Source: Simmondsia chinensis (Eukaryota > Streptophyta > Magnoliopsida > Caryophyllales > Simmondsiaceae). From it: a stretch of DNA of 64,000 nucleotides. The notes under the pieces were generated by a model that worked only from the letters and a program-made list of their open reading frames with translations, had not been told where the DNA came from and made no database searches. This document shows, one piece after another, positions 50,801-61,230 of this stretch. The stretch covers positions 36,448,186 through 36,512,185 of the forward strand of contig JAGTTD010000002.1 of the NCBI GenBank assembly GCA_018398585.1, given 5' to 3'. Made by a program: the position numbers and the translations under genes. Position 1 is the first letter of the stretch. Every line of letters starts with the position of its first letter.

Positions 50801-51303
50801 CGTTAGAGAATAAAATGTCCCAAAAATTTAGTGTGATCGGTAAAGATTCAAGAATAGATATATACTCTAACAAAATGGACCCGAAAACATGAAAAAAGGG
50901 TAAAAATAGCAGAAAAATACAATGCCAGGAGAGGGCTCATGCAGATTCCAGAAGACATAAGTATCAATCACTTCCAAACCTCCTTCCTTTGCCTTCTTTA
51001 TCAGATCTTCCCACATCTGCACGCACCCATTTTACCCATTAAATTAAATCAATTATTAACTCGAAAACATCAAAAATACAAAAAATAAAATCAAAATTAG
51101 GATGAAAAAGAGGGAAGAGAGAGAGAGAGAGAATACAGAGTACTGACATCAGGGGTGCTTCTGGGGTAGTGAATTGACCCAGAGAAAAGAACCCTTCTGT
51201 TCCCATTAATCAAAATTGCTTTTTTATCATATTTTACACTGCATTTAATCCCTTTAATTAACAAAATTACCCATAAAACTAGCATTAAAGTTTTGGTTCC
51301 CAT
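35831..51303 (-). CDS. BGAL3: Beta-galactosidase (GH35, BGAL3-like) with C-terminal SUEL lectin domain, complete, 19 exons
   Basis: Exons on the minus strand: 51148-51303, 50921-51016, 50320-50432, 48526-48592, 47744-47836, 46745-46888, 46092-46180, 45905-46010, 45577-45664, 44188-44306, 43191-43355, 41967-42148, 40641-40750, 40441-40550, 39327-39437, 38841-38954, 38255-38457, 37131-37467, 35831-35983. They total 2556 nt, 851 aa, all GT-AG and in frame. Residues 1-22 form a signal peptide, so the product is secreted to the cell wall. The GH35 domain starts at [13 protein letters not shown]. The acid/base Glu is E179 in ILSQIENEYG and the nucleophile is E248 in LWTEAWSGW. The structural part includes [15 protein letters not shown] and [10 protein letters not shown]. 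The cysteine-bearing SUEL-type galactose-binding lectin domain runs from about 755 to 837. The protein resembles Arabidopsis BGAL3 in length and wording. The family removes terminal beta-galactose from pectic galactan and related glycans. Introns hold at least fifteen repeat insertions. Confidence 0.96.
36071..36340. mobile_element. MITE-like element (GGCCTGTTTGGCCAAAC type), BGAL intron 18
   Basis: The left end GGCCTCTTTGGCCAAAC and the right end CTTAGCCAAACAAGTCC are inverted repeats, and the inside also pairs (AGAAGTGATTTTTCT; AAAAGCACTTTTCAC). A related copy is at 47231-47446. Confidence 0.6.
36498..36737 (-). mobile_element. 5S rRNA-headed Angio-SINE, full length, with 17-bp TSD
   Basis: CTCTTAAGTCATGAGGT occurs at 36481-36497 and 36738-36754 and bounds the unit. 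Read on the minus strand, the 5' end is GGGCACCAACACGCGGTCAC. Then comes a 78-nt stretch (36640-36717) that differs from plant 5S rRNA as I remember it at about three positions and spans A box, intermediate element and C box. It is followed by CCTCAGGTTGGGGGC, the CTTCAGGTTAACACCCTGAAG hairpin split, the GTCTACATCC block, GGCGGGAGCCCTTGAGGCAC, and a degenerate A/T-rich tail. It is in the same orientation as BGAL, in intron 18. Confidence 0.92.
36784..37088. mobile_element. GAGCTC-family hAT-like element, BGAL intron 18
   Basis: It starts TAGGGATGTAAAT and ends with the near-complement CATTACACCTA. The flanking octamers TATATAAC and AATCTAAC agree at six of eight positions. The interior reiterates GGCTCAAGCTCG and GAGCCGACTTG words. 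Confidence 0.55.
37543..38212. mobile_element. GAGCTC-family element, BGAL intron 17, with nested 5S-SINE
   Basis: It starts TAAAGGTGTAAAT and ends ATTTGCAACCCTA, with an interior rich in GAGCTTAG, AAGCTTGGGCC and GAGCTCAACC words. It is split by the SINE at 37622-37842. The target duplication is not clear. Confidence 0.5.
37622..37842 (-). mobile_element. 5S rRNA-headed Angio-SINE, slightly 5'-truncated
   Basis: A (CAA)n tail and CTAGTGCCTCAAGGGCTC lead into the Angio domain. The 5S-like part (about 37765-37842) contains the complements of GTCCTCGTGTTGCCA, GGATGGGTGACCTCCTGGG and AAGTTAAGCGTGCTTGGGCG. The head stops within the TTCTAATGGGA region before GGATCC, so the 5' end is lost. This copy keeps the 5S 3' end (GTGTTGCC). 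Confidence 0.85.
38509..38810. mobile_element. MITE-like element, BGAL intron 16
   Basis: The ends ATGGGGTTGTTTATTTGAC and GTTAACCAAACAAGGCCTAT are inverted, and the inside holds several copies of AATTCCTAGGAA. It fills most of intron 16. Confidence 0.55.
39007..39235. repeat. GAGCTC-family fragment, BGAL intron 15
   Basis: AGTAAATGAGCCAAGCTAGC at the left and reiterated AAGCTTGAGC and GGCTCAAAGCTTG words mark a decayed copy. The right terminus is not recognisable. Confidence 0.45.
40923..41107. mobile_element. Palindromic MITE with 60-bp arms, BGAL intron 12
   Basis: The left arm (40923-40982) CACGACTCTCATGAGAGG...AATAATAGTGACAATTAG and the right arm (41048-41107) are near-perfect inverted repeats. 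They are separated by 65 bp and flanked on both sides by (TA)n/(GT)n tracts. A partial relative (CTTATGAGAGGGTGAGAG) is at about 49420. Confidence 0.75.
41370..41730. repeat. GAGCTC-family fragment, BGAL intron 12
   Basis: AGCCTAGCCGAGCAAAG, CTCGAGCTTGGCATGAC, GAGCTTCAAGCC and TCATTTAGCTCATGAC show a decayed copy. Ends are not clear. Confidence 0.45.
43417..43997. mobile_element. GAGCTC-family element, BGAL intron 10
   Basis: It starts TAGAGGGGTAAAT and ends ATTTACATCCCTA, with GAGCTCGATAAG, GAGCTTGGTTTG and GGCTCGAACTTGAGCTC words throughout. It is the best-preserved long member (581 bp) in this gene. Confidence 0.6.
44311..44641. repeat. GAGCTC-family copy, BGAL intron 9
   Basis: ATGCGCCTCAACGAGCC, TACCGAGCTCAAAG and CATTTATGCCCCTA (right terminus like) mark this copy; the left end is degraded. 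Confidence 0.45.
44897..45090 (+). repeat. Possible tRNA-derived SINE remnant, BGAL intron 9
   Basis: GGTTTTAGCTCAGTTGTTAA resembles a tRNA A box, and CAATTCGAACA some 100 bp later resembles a B box. The spacing is long and no tail or duplication is clear. Confidence 0.25.
45439..45554 (+). mobile_element. Au/Angio-type SINE with TSD, next to the BGAL exon 9 splice donor
   Basis: It is flanked by GTATCAGAACTTTATAGCT (45420-45438) and GTATCAGAACTTCATAGCT (45555-45573), 18 of 19 identical. The body has CGGAAACAGCTTCCC, AGGGTAGCACTTTGTAGGGG, GGCTGCGTACATCC and a (TTG)n tail. It is antisense to BGAL; the right duplication begins at intron position +4. Confidence 0.9.
47231..47446. mobile_element. 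MITE-like element (GGCCTGTTTGGCCAAAC type), BGAL intron 5
   Basis: AGGGCCTGTTTGACCAAACTT at the left is the inverse of TTGGACAAACAAACCCT at the right; the interior is a foldback of A/T-rich runs. Same family as 36071-36340. Confidence 0.65.
48165..48494. repeat. GAGCTC-family element, BGAL intron 4
   Basis: GGCTTGGCTAGAGCACGG, GAGCTCGGGCTCAGCC and GAGCCGCGAGCCCAAGCC are followed by a right end ATTTACAACCCTA. The left end is not clear. Confidence 0.55.
49390..49550. repeat. (TA)n tracts around a partial palindromic-MITE relative, BGAL intron 3
   Basis: CTTATGAGAGGGTGAGAG recalls the arm of the element at 40923-41107 and is likewise flanked by long TA runs (about 49395-49414 and 49525-49547). 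Only one arm is recognisable. Confidence 0.4.
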
Positions 51304-51491
51304 TTGAACTGATGATTCTGCTTCTGCTCTACTTCTGGGTTTTTTTTTCCTTTTTTTTTTTTTGGGTTTTTGGGTGTTTGTTTAGGAGTGTGAAATGCAG
51401 AGGGAGATCAATTGAATGGGGATAACGAAGATGAAGAAGAGGGGGAGGGGGAGGGGGGCTTTAGAGTGAAGTTTTTGCTCTGTTTTTGAAC

Positions 51492-51525
<34 letters not shown>

Positions 51526-51600
51526 AAACAGAGGGGCCTTTCAGGGTCATACAGAAGGAAGAATAATGACATATATATATATATATATATACACACTAAG
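51304..51600 (-). promoter_or_regulatory. BGAL 5' leader and proximal promoter with (GA)n microsatellite
   Basis: Upstream of the ATG at 51301-51303 is a (CT)n run on the plus strand at about 51494-51526, so the minus-strand leader is (GA)n, common in plant 5' UTRs. A (TA)n tract at 51569-51592 could supply a TATA function. The transcription start is not determined. Confidence 0.45.
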
Positions 51601-52184
51601 GCCCCTGTGAAAAAACTGTTTCCTTATAAGTACTTTTTGTAAAAAGTATTATTTTAAAAATATAATATTTTTTTGAGTATTTATCTAGTGTTTATAAGAG
51701 TATTCTTTTTCCTATAAAAATTTAAAAAAGACATTCACTTAAGAATCATTCTAAATATTTAAAATATTTTTTAAATATGTAAAATATCTTTTAAATATTT
51801 AAACTAATTTTTAATATTTTTAAAATATTTCTTTCAAATATTTAAAATATTTTCAAAATATCATAAATATATTACTAATTATTAAAATATTTTTTCTATT
51901 TAATATATTATATTTTTAAATATATAATTTATTTTTTAAATATATTACCAAAGTTTAAGTTACTTAAAAAATATATTAACAAACTTTAAGATACTTGAAT
52001 CATTTTTTTTTCAATTGTTTAATTTTTTTTGTTTTACTTCTGTTTAAAAGAAGAAGTACTAAATTTATACTTCTTTTTAAAAGTAGAAAAATAGTTTCTA
52101 TTTTTAATAAAAAGCATTTTTCAGAGTTGTCAAAAAAGCTTCAAATTTTAGAAAAAAGTACTTTTTATCCGGAATACCTCATTT
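51601..52184. repeat. AT-rich foldback-like repeat upstream of BGAL
   Basis: AAGTACTTTTTGTAAAAAGT near 51630 and AAAAAAGTACTTTTTATCC near 52152 are inverted, around a very AT-rich core. It may be an old member of the 36071 family. No coding capacity. Confidence 0.35.
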
Positions 52185-52297
52185 AGTAAATCCACCTCCA
52201 AATCCATTTAAAACCCATTTTTTACATCTAAATCCATCCTAAATGGATCGGGTTGGATGGATATTCAATGGGTTCGGGTCTAATTGTCATCCCTACT
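52185..52297. repeat. Half copy of the AACCCAAATCC hAT-like family
   Basis: AAACCCATTTTTTACATC, AAATGGATCGGGTTGGATGG and the terminus TAATTGTCATCCCTA match the right half of the element at 20329-20996. Confidence 0.6.
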
Positions 52298-52486
52298 AAT
52301 TTTGTTTTCATGTGATGGAAACCTAAATACACAAGAAAATAAACTTAACCATCACCATTCTAAAAAAGTTCGGATGGAGTTTTTATATATTTTAAAGGAA
52401 GAAAAAACTTTGCCATAATATACAGAAAGATTTAGTAAATTACATCAAAAAAATTCTTAATATATGAATGATACTTTGGAACAGAT

Positions 52487-52536
52487 ACAATAATAATAAT
52501 AATAAATTCAGTATCTGAAAGGCTCCCACATAAAGC
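52487..52536 (-). repeat. Angio-SINE 3' fragment
   Basis: An (AAT)n tail followed by TTCAGTATCTGAAAGGCTCC and CACATAAAGC resembles the last 40 bp of an Angio SINE on the minus strand. Confidence 0.4.
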
Positions 52537-52687
52537 AACAAATTCACAAATGTCAAGGGGATCTTCACTTGCCTGTCTGTGAGTAATGATGCATGTGAAA
52601 TGTCCAATTTGGTTCATATTAAAATAGGCAAAAATCAAATATATATTATTAATATATGCATCTTTTTCTTCCTTTTCTTTTAATTTG

Positions 52688-52880
52688 GAGGATTTTTTTT
52701 TTTTTTTTTTGACGAAGAATTGGATTGCCCCAACCAACCCTGACCCATGAGAATAGCCCACAAATCCCTGTGAGCAGGTAAGTCATGAGTATATTTTCAG
52801 CGAAAATCGAACTCCTAACCCCTGAGCAATAACCACATGGATAGGAGACACTACCAACTAAGACACCCTTATGATAGGCA
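52688..52880 (-). mobile_element. tRNA-derived SINE with poly-A tail
   Basis: On the minus strand an A-box-like TCTTAGTTGGTAGTGTCTCC and a B-box-like GGAGTTCGATTTTCGC are about 45 bp apart. A tRNA-unrelated body (GGGTCAGGGTTGGTTGGGGC) and a poly-A tail (the T run at about 52689-52710) follow. The head is diverged from any working tRNA. No target duplication was settled. Confidence 0.6.
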
Positions 52881-53639
52881 AAATACATTCATGATATGCA
52901 CTAGGCAAGGTTTGTCTAACAAGTGGGTTATATATATGGCATTAGATATAATTATAGTCGTGACAGAAATTATATTTTTAAAGTAATAATATAACTTATT
53001 ATAAATCTAATATGAACATTTTTGTCCTGATAATAAATTTATCCTACAAACATTCAAAATGTTAAGCACACATTATGGGATCACAGTGAGATTTGATTTA
53101 TGTGACAAGGGTAATTGATACAGGATAAATAAACTAATCACATATTAAAAATGTGAGTAAATATTATTTTAATAGGTAGCTTTATTTTAGTGATAATCTG
53201 GGTTATTTTTTTCTATTACGTAATTATAATATTAGTTAGTTATTTCTTCTTTACATTTTTAAATAGAGATTTAGGCTTATATAAGACTCATGATTTTAAA
53301 AATATTAATCAAACACTCTCTCTCCATTAATATTCTCCATATTTCTCCCTCAATTTTCTCTTTTATCTCCCTCAATTCTATATTGATTTCAACTATATTT
53401 AAAATTTATATTATATATATTTTTGAAGTCAAAGGGTATATTATATATATGGTTATTTTATTTTCCAGTCATTTTGCAGTAATAATAAGGTTTTAATGTG
53501 CATTGCTGGCAGGACAGTCCAAATAAATATCATATTGCAAATATTGCAGTAATTATAAAAATGAGACCTCATTTGTTACAAAATTGAATCCAGATCACTG
53601 TCCTTACCCGGCAAGATTGTTCCATCAATGAGATTCCAT

Positions 53640-54670
53640 ATTTGTTAATACGGCTGCGAATAAGTCGGTCAGCTTGCGAGTCGGTTTGACTTGACTTGTT
53701 TGTTCAGAGTTCAACTCGGGTTCATCTAAGCCGACTGGAGAGCCAGTTCAGCTCGTTTAATGATACAAATCAATATCAATCAAAACACAATCAACGAATA
53801 CATCAAGTATATGGTATATAATTGGATATAATTCGTAAAGGATTTACATAACAATAGAGAAAGGGGGAGAAATCTAAATGAAAAGGGGGGGAGATATAGA
53901 GAAGATTTAGGGACAGAGAGATACATTCATCATGTTTCATCCAGCATAAATGCCCTCTAACGAACCACTATTATTTATACTAATAATACTAGATGAAGTG
54001 TCATTAATTAGGGCTGTGGTGGTAGCTGACATGGCAGTGCGTGATGTGGCTCGAGCTGACGTGGTGTAATGTGGCGGGCTGACATGGCAGTCGGGAAGGC
54101 TCGAGACTAATTCGGGCGTGACCCTCAATAATATTCATATCATTTAAGGGCGGGTCGATTAAATAAATGAATCAAATCAAACCGTGGTCGACTCTGGTAA
54201 AAAGGCTCACTGGCTGGCGTGTTTATTGGCTCGCATGTCTAGATTGCGCCATGTGGCGCTTCCTCCATTCATTATGCGTTTTTGTTGGGTATTTAAAGGT
54301 CTCTTAGGGTTTGACCTTTTAAACCTTGGCCCCACTAAAAGATTGAGAAAAAAGAGAGGAGAATAAAGAAAAGGAAGAAGACGGAACCCGGTTAGTCGAT
54401 CGGTTCAAAAGAGGAGCACAGTTTCATCCATGAATTGTTTCATTACTCTTTGTTAGCAACCCAAGTAACAGTGATCATAAATGAGTCCAACAAACTTAAT
54501 AAATGAGCCTACGAGCATGGCAACCCAATGAGCTGACTTGTAAATGAGCCTATATTGCTCGACGAGGCAGCTCGCCAAATAATCAAGCCTAAATGATACC
54601 GGTAACAAGCCGATCTCATTTAATTAACGAGTCGAGCCAAGCATGGATATGCGGCTTAATTAGATAAATG
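53640..54670. repeat. Repeat-rich spacer: GAGCTC-family fragments around an LTR-like stretch
   Basis: GAGCTC-family words occur at about 53650-53765 and 54475-54665. Between them, 53990-54140 repeats GCTGACATGGCAGT and GCTGACGTGGTG, and TATTTAAAGGTCTCTTAGGG at about 54290 is promoter-like. This could be LTR debris, but no ends were found. Confidence 0.35.
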
Positions 54671-54830
54671 ATACGTCAACAAAAACTAATGGATGTTAAC
54701 AGTATCGTATTAAGGTGTGACATTGAAAATTTTGAGAAAAGTTTATGGGTGATATTGAAAAATCAGAAAATATAGGCGGTTTTTTGAAAATGTATCTAAA
54801 ATTTATGGTATTTTCAATTTAAAAAAACAC
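54667..54830. repeat. Arm of the 3680-4540 foldback family
   Basis: ACTAATGGATGTTAACAG, AGGTGTGACATTGAAAA and TTTTTTGAAAATGTATC match the right arm of the element at 3680-4540. Confidence 0.5.
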
Positions 54831-55462
54831 CTTTTTTTATAAGGAGTACGACAACTAATTTATATAAGCAAATCGATGCATGAGGGAGGCTTACTTATTA
54901 ACTTTGAAACAACACCTCATATTTACAGGCTTGGAAGACAAATCACTTCACCAACACTTTTAACTCATACGTAAATCTCATACAGGGAAAAAAAAAAAAG
55001 AACTATGATTTTAAGATTGAATGAATGATTATTTATTTACTTTGTTGTCACAACTTTTACATTTCTAGAAAACCAGCCGTTGTAATCGATTTTTTTTTTC
55101 AATCACCTACCTTTAGACAGCATAGTTACCGCATAATCAAATGAAAAATTATTTTTGTGTATTTTTCGTTCAACTCAAGTGTTTTCTTTTACTTTGAGTC
55201 CTACTATCAAAACTCATGTTTATAGCGCATGATTTCTTAGTAAAATGCTAACAATATGTTCATTAAAGGTGATAGATTAAAAAAAACTTATACAGTAAGA
55301 AATAGTTTTCTAAAAATAAAAGTCGTGATAATTAAGTAAAACTTGATTACTTTTGAAATTGTATTTGATTTTAGGAAAATTTATTTGGAAAGAAAAAAAA
55401 TAAAAGGAATTATATTTTCTTTCTTTTGTCTAAAAGTATAGAAAAGTTTTAAGGAAAAACGT

Positions 55463-55720
55463 TTAAAAAGAAATCTCTGCTCTATACTTATAATCACAGT
55501 AAGATTGATAAGTTAGACATAATTTATTAAACAAACGAATATCTAAAAAATTAAAGGATAAATAGATACATAAAAAGGTCAGAAGAAAGAGAAAAACGAT
55601 AAGTTTCATAAAACTGGAACATCCAAGGAGACTGAAATCCCGAAACCCTTGTTCGACCGATTCAACAATAACTTCATTGCCACTTATTGTGGCATATTGC
55701 AAACCATTTCAGAAAATTGG
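55463..55720. other. Unidentified short open frame, minus strand
   Basis: A minus-strand frame contains QYATISGNEVIVESVEQGF, which looks more protein-like than the surrounding AT-rich sequence. I do not recognise a family and see no flanking exons. It may be a captured gene fragment. Confidence 0.15.
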
Positions 55721-55821
55721 TGCTATAAGGCTTTGTGGTTTCATCTTCTGACTTTGAATATGGTACATATTATAGCGCTAAAGCGAGATCCTTTTCTAGT
55801 TCATTGCAGTGGTTTCAAGTT

Positions 55822-56165
55822 ATTGTTTACTAGTTACTGCATTTGTTCCTAATATTTCTAAGTTTGTTTAAGTTGGTCTCTCAATTTTATTTTATTTTTT
55901 TGAAATAGTTTCTACTGTTTATAAGTTTGTTAAATCGATCCGTCATCTTCTTTTCTTGTTTAAAACAGTCTCTTGTATATTATTTTATGACAAAATTAAT
56001 TTTTTTATATTTTTAATTTCTAGCTAAATTTGGTCACTAATGCAAGACTAATTTTATCATAAAATAAAATATTATAGATAATTTTTAATAAAAAAAAAGA
56101 TGTGAGACTGATTGAAAGAAATTAAAAATATCAGTGATCAATATAAAAGATTACTTTGATTCCTT
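55822..56165. repeat. Diverged copy of the 22097-22431 foldback family
   Basis: TTGTTCCTAATATTTCTAAG and AGTTGGTCTCTCAA at the left, and ATCATAAAATAAAATATTATAG in the middle, correspond to the intron 1 element of MORC. Confidence 0.55.
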
Positions 56166-56399
56166 CCACGAGGATCTTTTCCTCCTTATATATATATATA
56201 TATATAATCTATGGTGGTGGCATCTAGGAGTGTTTATAACTTGGTTAACCGTACCAAAAAATATTTCGATTCATTTAATCATAATTAAAATACTAAAAAA
56301 TCTCTAACTATTATCATTATTAAAAATGTCGATTAATTGGCTTTCAATAAATCAACTATTTGGGGGGCATGCCGGATAACTGATAACCTATAACACTTT

Positions 56400-56790
56400 T
56401 TTTAATTTTTTAATGTAATTCCTAAATTTTTCAAAACTTTTTTATGTGACAACTTAATGTAGCATTATTATCATCCGTTATTTTTTTGTTGATGTGGCAT
56501 TTGAAATATTTTTTTTAAACATAAAAATTATTTTTTAAAAATATTTACAAATTTTTTAGATATTTTATTTATTTTAAATACTTTAAAATTATTTTAATTT
56601 TAAATGTGAATTCAAAATTTTAAAAATTATTTTATCTTTTTTTAAAAGTAATGTCAGCAAAAATTAACAGATGTTAATTGTTTCATTGAAAATTTTTGGA
56701 AAATTTAGGCATAACATTGAAAAAGTAAAACATTTGGATAATTTTTTAAAATTGCACCTAAAATTTAAATAATTTTCAGTTAAAAAAACC
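56400..56790. repeat. Second diverged copy of the 3680-4540 foldback family
   Basis: The left part TTTTCAAAACTTTTTTATGTG and the right part CATTGAAAAAGTAAAACATT are inverted, with GTCAGCAAAAATTAACAG inside. Between 56810 and 56890 a minus-strand GGGGTTCGATACCCACTTG recalls a tRNA B box. Confidence 0.5.
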
Positions 56791-56899
56791 TTTTATTAAT
56801 TTTTTAATATTAGAAGGTGCTTAATTCTTCCCCACTTACGGGGCGACAAGTGGGTATCGAACCCCATTACGCAATGTTAAAAAAATTAGTCCATCCCTA

Positions 56900-59100
56900 A
56901 CTCTTTTCCAAAAAATTTATTAACACTAGTATAATACATTTTTTTTAACTTAGCAAATACGATAATAAAAAAAATTTATATAAAATTACTTTAATATTTT
57001 TTTAATCATTTTCCCTATATATATATATAAACTGAAAAGGGAAATGGAGTGTAAATAGTAAAATTGCAATGAGAAATAGCCGTTAAATAGCCACCCACCT
57101 GGACCGTTAATAAAGAAGGCTAATAATTGTTTAACTTTAATCGTACGTCATCATTTGGCGTCCTTGTTAACTCATATCGTTGTGCCTGTTTGCTCACTTG
57201 AAAGCAATATTATTTAATTATCCGAAATGTTTAGTCTCTGTGCAGAAATAATATGGTTTATTTACTTTTTAGTGCACACGAAAACAGAATTTGGGAGAGC
57301 GTAGAAGTATACGTGATTCCGTCGAAACTTATATTCATGGGGGAGCATAATAATTTTATTAATATTATTAGAGTTTATATGAGACGTCTCAACTCCCAGT
57401 CCTCTCAAATCTCAACTCAAACCCTAACGGTAATATACACGAGCCATCACACTAAAACTCTAGTATGTTATGGGCCTCAATAGGATTGGCCCAATCCTAT
57501 ATTTCATAGCAAGGCCCAATACAACTAAGCTCCACATATAACCCAACGGTAATAATTTATTTATTTATTTTTCAAATACCTTAACTTTTGTATGCATTAA
57601 TAATTAGGTACTCTTTTTGGTGAAATCCAATGTCAGAAATCTAAAAAAACAAAATTGCCATGGCAGAATCAACGCCGTATTGAAGCCTAAATAAAGCAAG
57701 GAGTTAGTTTCTTGAGGATTTGGTGAATGTGATAACATGAGACTTTTTAAATGGATAAAAAAATACGTTGTTCTTTTTATTGAAAAATGCTTTAAAATGG
57801 TGAGTTTCATTCTCTACGAGAATACAATAATAATTATGGCCCAAAACTTTAGTGTTAGACTTCAATACGATCATTTATGTCATGGGCATTTTGTCTCTTT
57901 AGGTTTCCCATGTTAGATTTTGGCAGAGAGGATGCATAATTATTAATACATACGAAATCTAAAGTATTAAAAATAAATTAAAATGGCAGAGACTTTTTTA
58001 TTATTTCTACAAATATCAAGATACTAAGAATGTAATAATCCTAAAATTTAGTTTTCAATTGCTAGAAAGAAGTAAGAAATAGATTCCAGTCTTAAACTAA
58101 AATTAGGAACGACATTTAATATTCTTATGATAGAAATAATCTCATTCATATTTTGAAAAAAATCAATTCATAAAAAATAATTTATGAAAAAAATAATATT
58201 TTTATGCAGGTTGTCCGAAGTAGGACTTTTAGAAAGGGGTTGAATTAAAATTAACAGCAAAGCAGAATGTAGCTCGAATTCTTTTAAAGGAGTTGAGGTT
58301 GTGGTGGCCAGATATCGTCTTGGAAGTCTAATGCTCTTTTCTAAGTGCCTCTTCAGTAACGATGGCTGAAGATTGGGCCTTACAAGCTGCGTTTGTCCTT
58401 GAGGTACAGCAAGGATGGACAAAATTTCGTTTTAAAAGTTGGTTATAAAAATATTGTATATTTTCTTTTGGGATATCTAGAGGCTTTTCCATTTAAGGTG
58501 AGGTCACCTTAGCGGATATTGCCAAATTTAGTGCCTTCTTTGATTTGGCTCACTTTAGTTGGATCTTGAGTATTTGTAGAAGGGTTTCCCATGAAGTGCT
58601 CAAATCGCATGCAGGGCTAGTTCTGATATTTTCACGGTCCGAAAAAGACATTTTGAATTTGGCCCTTCGTTTTTTTTATCAGATGTCTCCGAAGAGATCA
58701 CTTGGCACTTCATATATAGTAAAACAAAACCTATTAATACTATTCACAATTTATGCTTAAAAATCATTACAAATTGAAACAAATAAACTTACATGTAATC
58801 ATATTTGGCGGTCCTCGGAATCTAGAGCCTTAAGCAGTTTCTTGCGGTAATATCTGCTAAGTGTTAATAGCGTCCTAATCTTAGATTGGTTGTAATCCTA
58901 TAAAAAAGACTGTTTTTATAGTAACATAAAATGTCCTTTTGATTTACTTGTAATGTAAAAGAAAAAAAAAAAAAAAAAAATTTCTTTTGATGAAATTAGT
59001 AGGAATTTATCTCAATTGCCCTATTATCATTTATTAGATTTATTTCCTTAAATAGTTGTAGTTTTATTTGTAGCTTGTTAATTTAGTGCAATATAATAAA
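56900..59100. other. Spacer without recognised gene
   Basis: AT-rich, with a palindrome-like GGGCCTCAATAGGATTGGCCC at about 57473 and an open minus-strand frame at 58168-58422 that I do not recognise. No SINE or TIR ends are seen. Confidence 0.3.
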
Positions 59101-59106
59101 AAAGCA

Positions 59107-59300
59107 TGCTTGGGCGAGAGTAGTACCAAGATAGGTGATCTTTTGGAAAGTCCTCGTGTTACACACTCAGGTTAGGGGTTCTCAAAAACAATCTTCCTTC
59201 AAAATAGTACCCTGAAGGGGGAAGACTGTGTACATCCACCCCCCCCCCCCCCCCCCCCCGCGGAACCCTGCTTAGGCGGGAACCCTTGGGGGGCATGAAG
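59107..59300 (+). mobile_element. 5S rRNA-headed Angio-SINE, 5'-truncated inside the A box
   Basis: It starts GCTTGGGCGAGAGTAGTACC and continues through GTGATCTTTTGGAAAGTCC to CTCGTGTTACACAC, the 5S 3' end. The Angio domain (TACCCTGAAGGGGGAAGACTG, a long C-run, GGCGGGAACCCTTGG) follows. The upstream half of the 5S part is missing. Confidence 0.8.
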
Positions 59301-59339
59301 AAAAATCAATTTGGCTCTTTCCACCAAACTTTGAATGTC

Positions 59340-59770
59340 ATTGTTTAGGTATAAACAAGCTGAGTCGGCTTGTCATAAAATTCTAAAAGTTTAACTCATT
59401 TCGAGCTTGAGCTAGGCGGTTTAATTTATTGAGTTCAGCACAAGCCTGTGAGGCTCGAGCTCGTAAGCCTAAATGAGCCGAAGCGAGGCGCTTATGATTT
59501 TAATATAAAATATTAACTTAAATATGGCCAACTAATACAAGTTTGAGTCTAAATAAGTCGAGCTTAAACAGCCAAAGGAGACCTAGATTGAACTCAAATA
59601 AGCCTAAATGTTGCAAGATTAGTTCGAAGCTCCCCGAGCTATATACGTTCTTTCGAGCTTAACCGAGCCTAGCCAACTAGCCCGAGCCTTGGACGAGCTG
59701 AGCTAAAGTTGAAGTTCCTAAAGCTCGACGAGCTTCGAGCCAAGCCAGGAGTTTGACGACTAATATTTAA
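59340..59770. repeat. GAGCTC-family copy
   Basis: TAGGTATAAACAAGCTGAG at the left is a degraded terminus. GAGGCTCGAGCTCG, CTCCCCGAGC and GAGCCTAGCC words fill the interior; the right terminus is not clear. Confidence 0.5.
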
Positions 59771-60736
59771 GTTTTATAGTACCTAACTATAATAAAAATA
59801 AAAATAAAAAAGAATTTGGTATTATCATGACGAAATTGTTACTGATAGAGAAATGATGTGACTAACAAATAATTAGATCCAAAAAATGGCATTAAAAACT
59901 ACAATATTATTATGATAATAATAATTTTGGCCCGATAAAAATATTACTTTAAAATAACCCTTTATATGTGCCATTTTCTAAGGAAGCAACAGAGATTTTT
60001 TTTGTTTTTTTTTTTTAAATCATTGGGGCAACCATAGTAGAGAATCACGTGATTGGAGGATGGACACGTGATAGAGGTGGGGCCCGCCAAGTGCCAACTG
60101 GACGTGAAGCGTCGGTGCACGTGCTATGCATATGATTTTGGGGGTCGTACAAGTTGTACGTGATTTTAGCCGCCGTTTGTTTTTCCCTCTCTTTTGATCG
60201 ATACAAGACGAGAGTAAATTACAAAAAAAATTTCTGTTATGTTCTTTAAGAAAAGAAAATCTTATCATAAATAAAATAGGAATTTATTAAATAATTTTAT
60301 TTATAAAGAAAGTTTTCTGTTATTTAAACAAAAAAAAGGAGATTTTGCATAATTATCCTAAAATATATTACAAATTGCTAAGGTACCTAGACCAATTTTT
60401 TCTAATTTTTTTAATAGTTTATTTTTTTTTTGATGAAATTTGAAGTTAGGAAATCAAATTGATCTTTTTTAATAGTTCGGGAGATGTTATTGATATAATT
60501 TAAAAGTTGAAGAGATTATATTAATTAATTTTAACCCATAATTCGGGAGTGTATTTGATAAAATTAGAATTTGGCGGTAACACTAATTTTGACAAATAGT
60601 TAAAGGGGTGTCTTTAATGAAATTAAAAGCTCATAAGGTCATTTTAAATTTGACTAATAGTCCAAGGGTATTCATAAATAATATCCTATTGAAAAATCTT
60701 AAATTATTTATTTTTGATATCTAATAACTTATATTA

Positions 60737-60890
60737 CAGTTAGACCTCGGTAAATTAATACCCTTCGGAACATAAAAATTTATTAATTAATCGATATATT
60801 ATTTACCATATTGGTCCCTAGTTAGAATTAGCCAATAATATTAGTTAATCGATGTTATTAATTTATCAAAGTTATACCGTATATTATAAT
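60737..60890. mobile_element. Small MITE-like element (ACCTCGGTAAATTAATA type)
   Basis: ACCTCGGTAAATTAATA (about 60746) and TATTAATTTATCAAAGT (about 60866) are inverted ends around ATTAATTAATCGATATATTA and TTAGTTAATCGATG words. Confidence 0.5.
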
Positions 60891-61139
60891 TGCTCTAAAT
60901 TATTTTTATGTAATTTATTGTTGTTGTGTTTCCCACAGTAAAAAATAAAGTTTAGAATTCTCAGAATGAATGAAAGGTAAGATCCAAAGTTCAAATAATT
61001 ATATTTTAATTAAATCCAGTCAAAATCGTCGGATCGGGAACTTACAGCTAAATATTGGGATTTGAGGAAATTTTATTTATTATTAATAATAATATCTAGG
61101 AAATTTAATGTATCATAATATTATAATTTAAAAAAAAAA

Positions 61140-61230
61140 GGGTAACATTCACAATATCGGAAGGGCTCCTGCCTAAGAAGGGTTTTGGAGGATGGATGTA
61201 CCCAGTCTTTCCCCTTCAGGGTGCTAAGTG
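61140..61230 (-). mobile_element. Angio-SINE fragment
   Basis: GGAAGGGCTCCTGCCTAAG, GGATGGATGTACCCAGTC and CCCCTTCAGGGTGCTAAG are the 3' half of the family on the minus strand. Confidence 0.6.

Noticed and set aside
52800..52880. A tRNA gene on the minus strand
   Set aside because: Only the promoter boxes survive and a non-tRNA body with poly-A follows.
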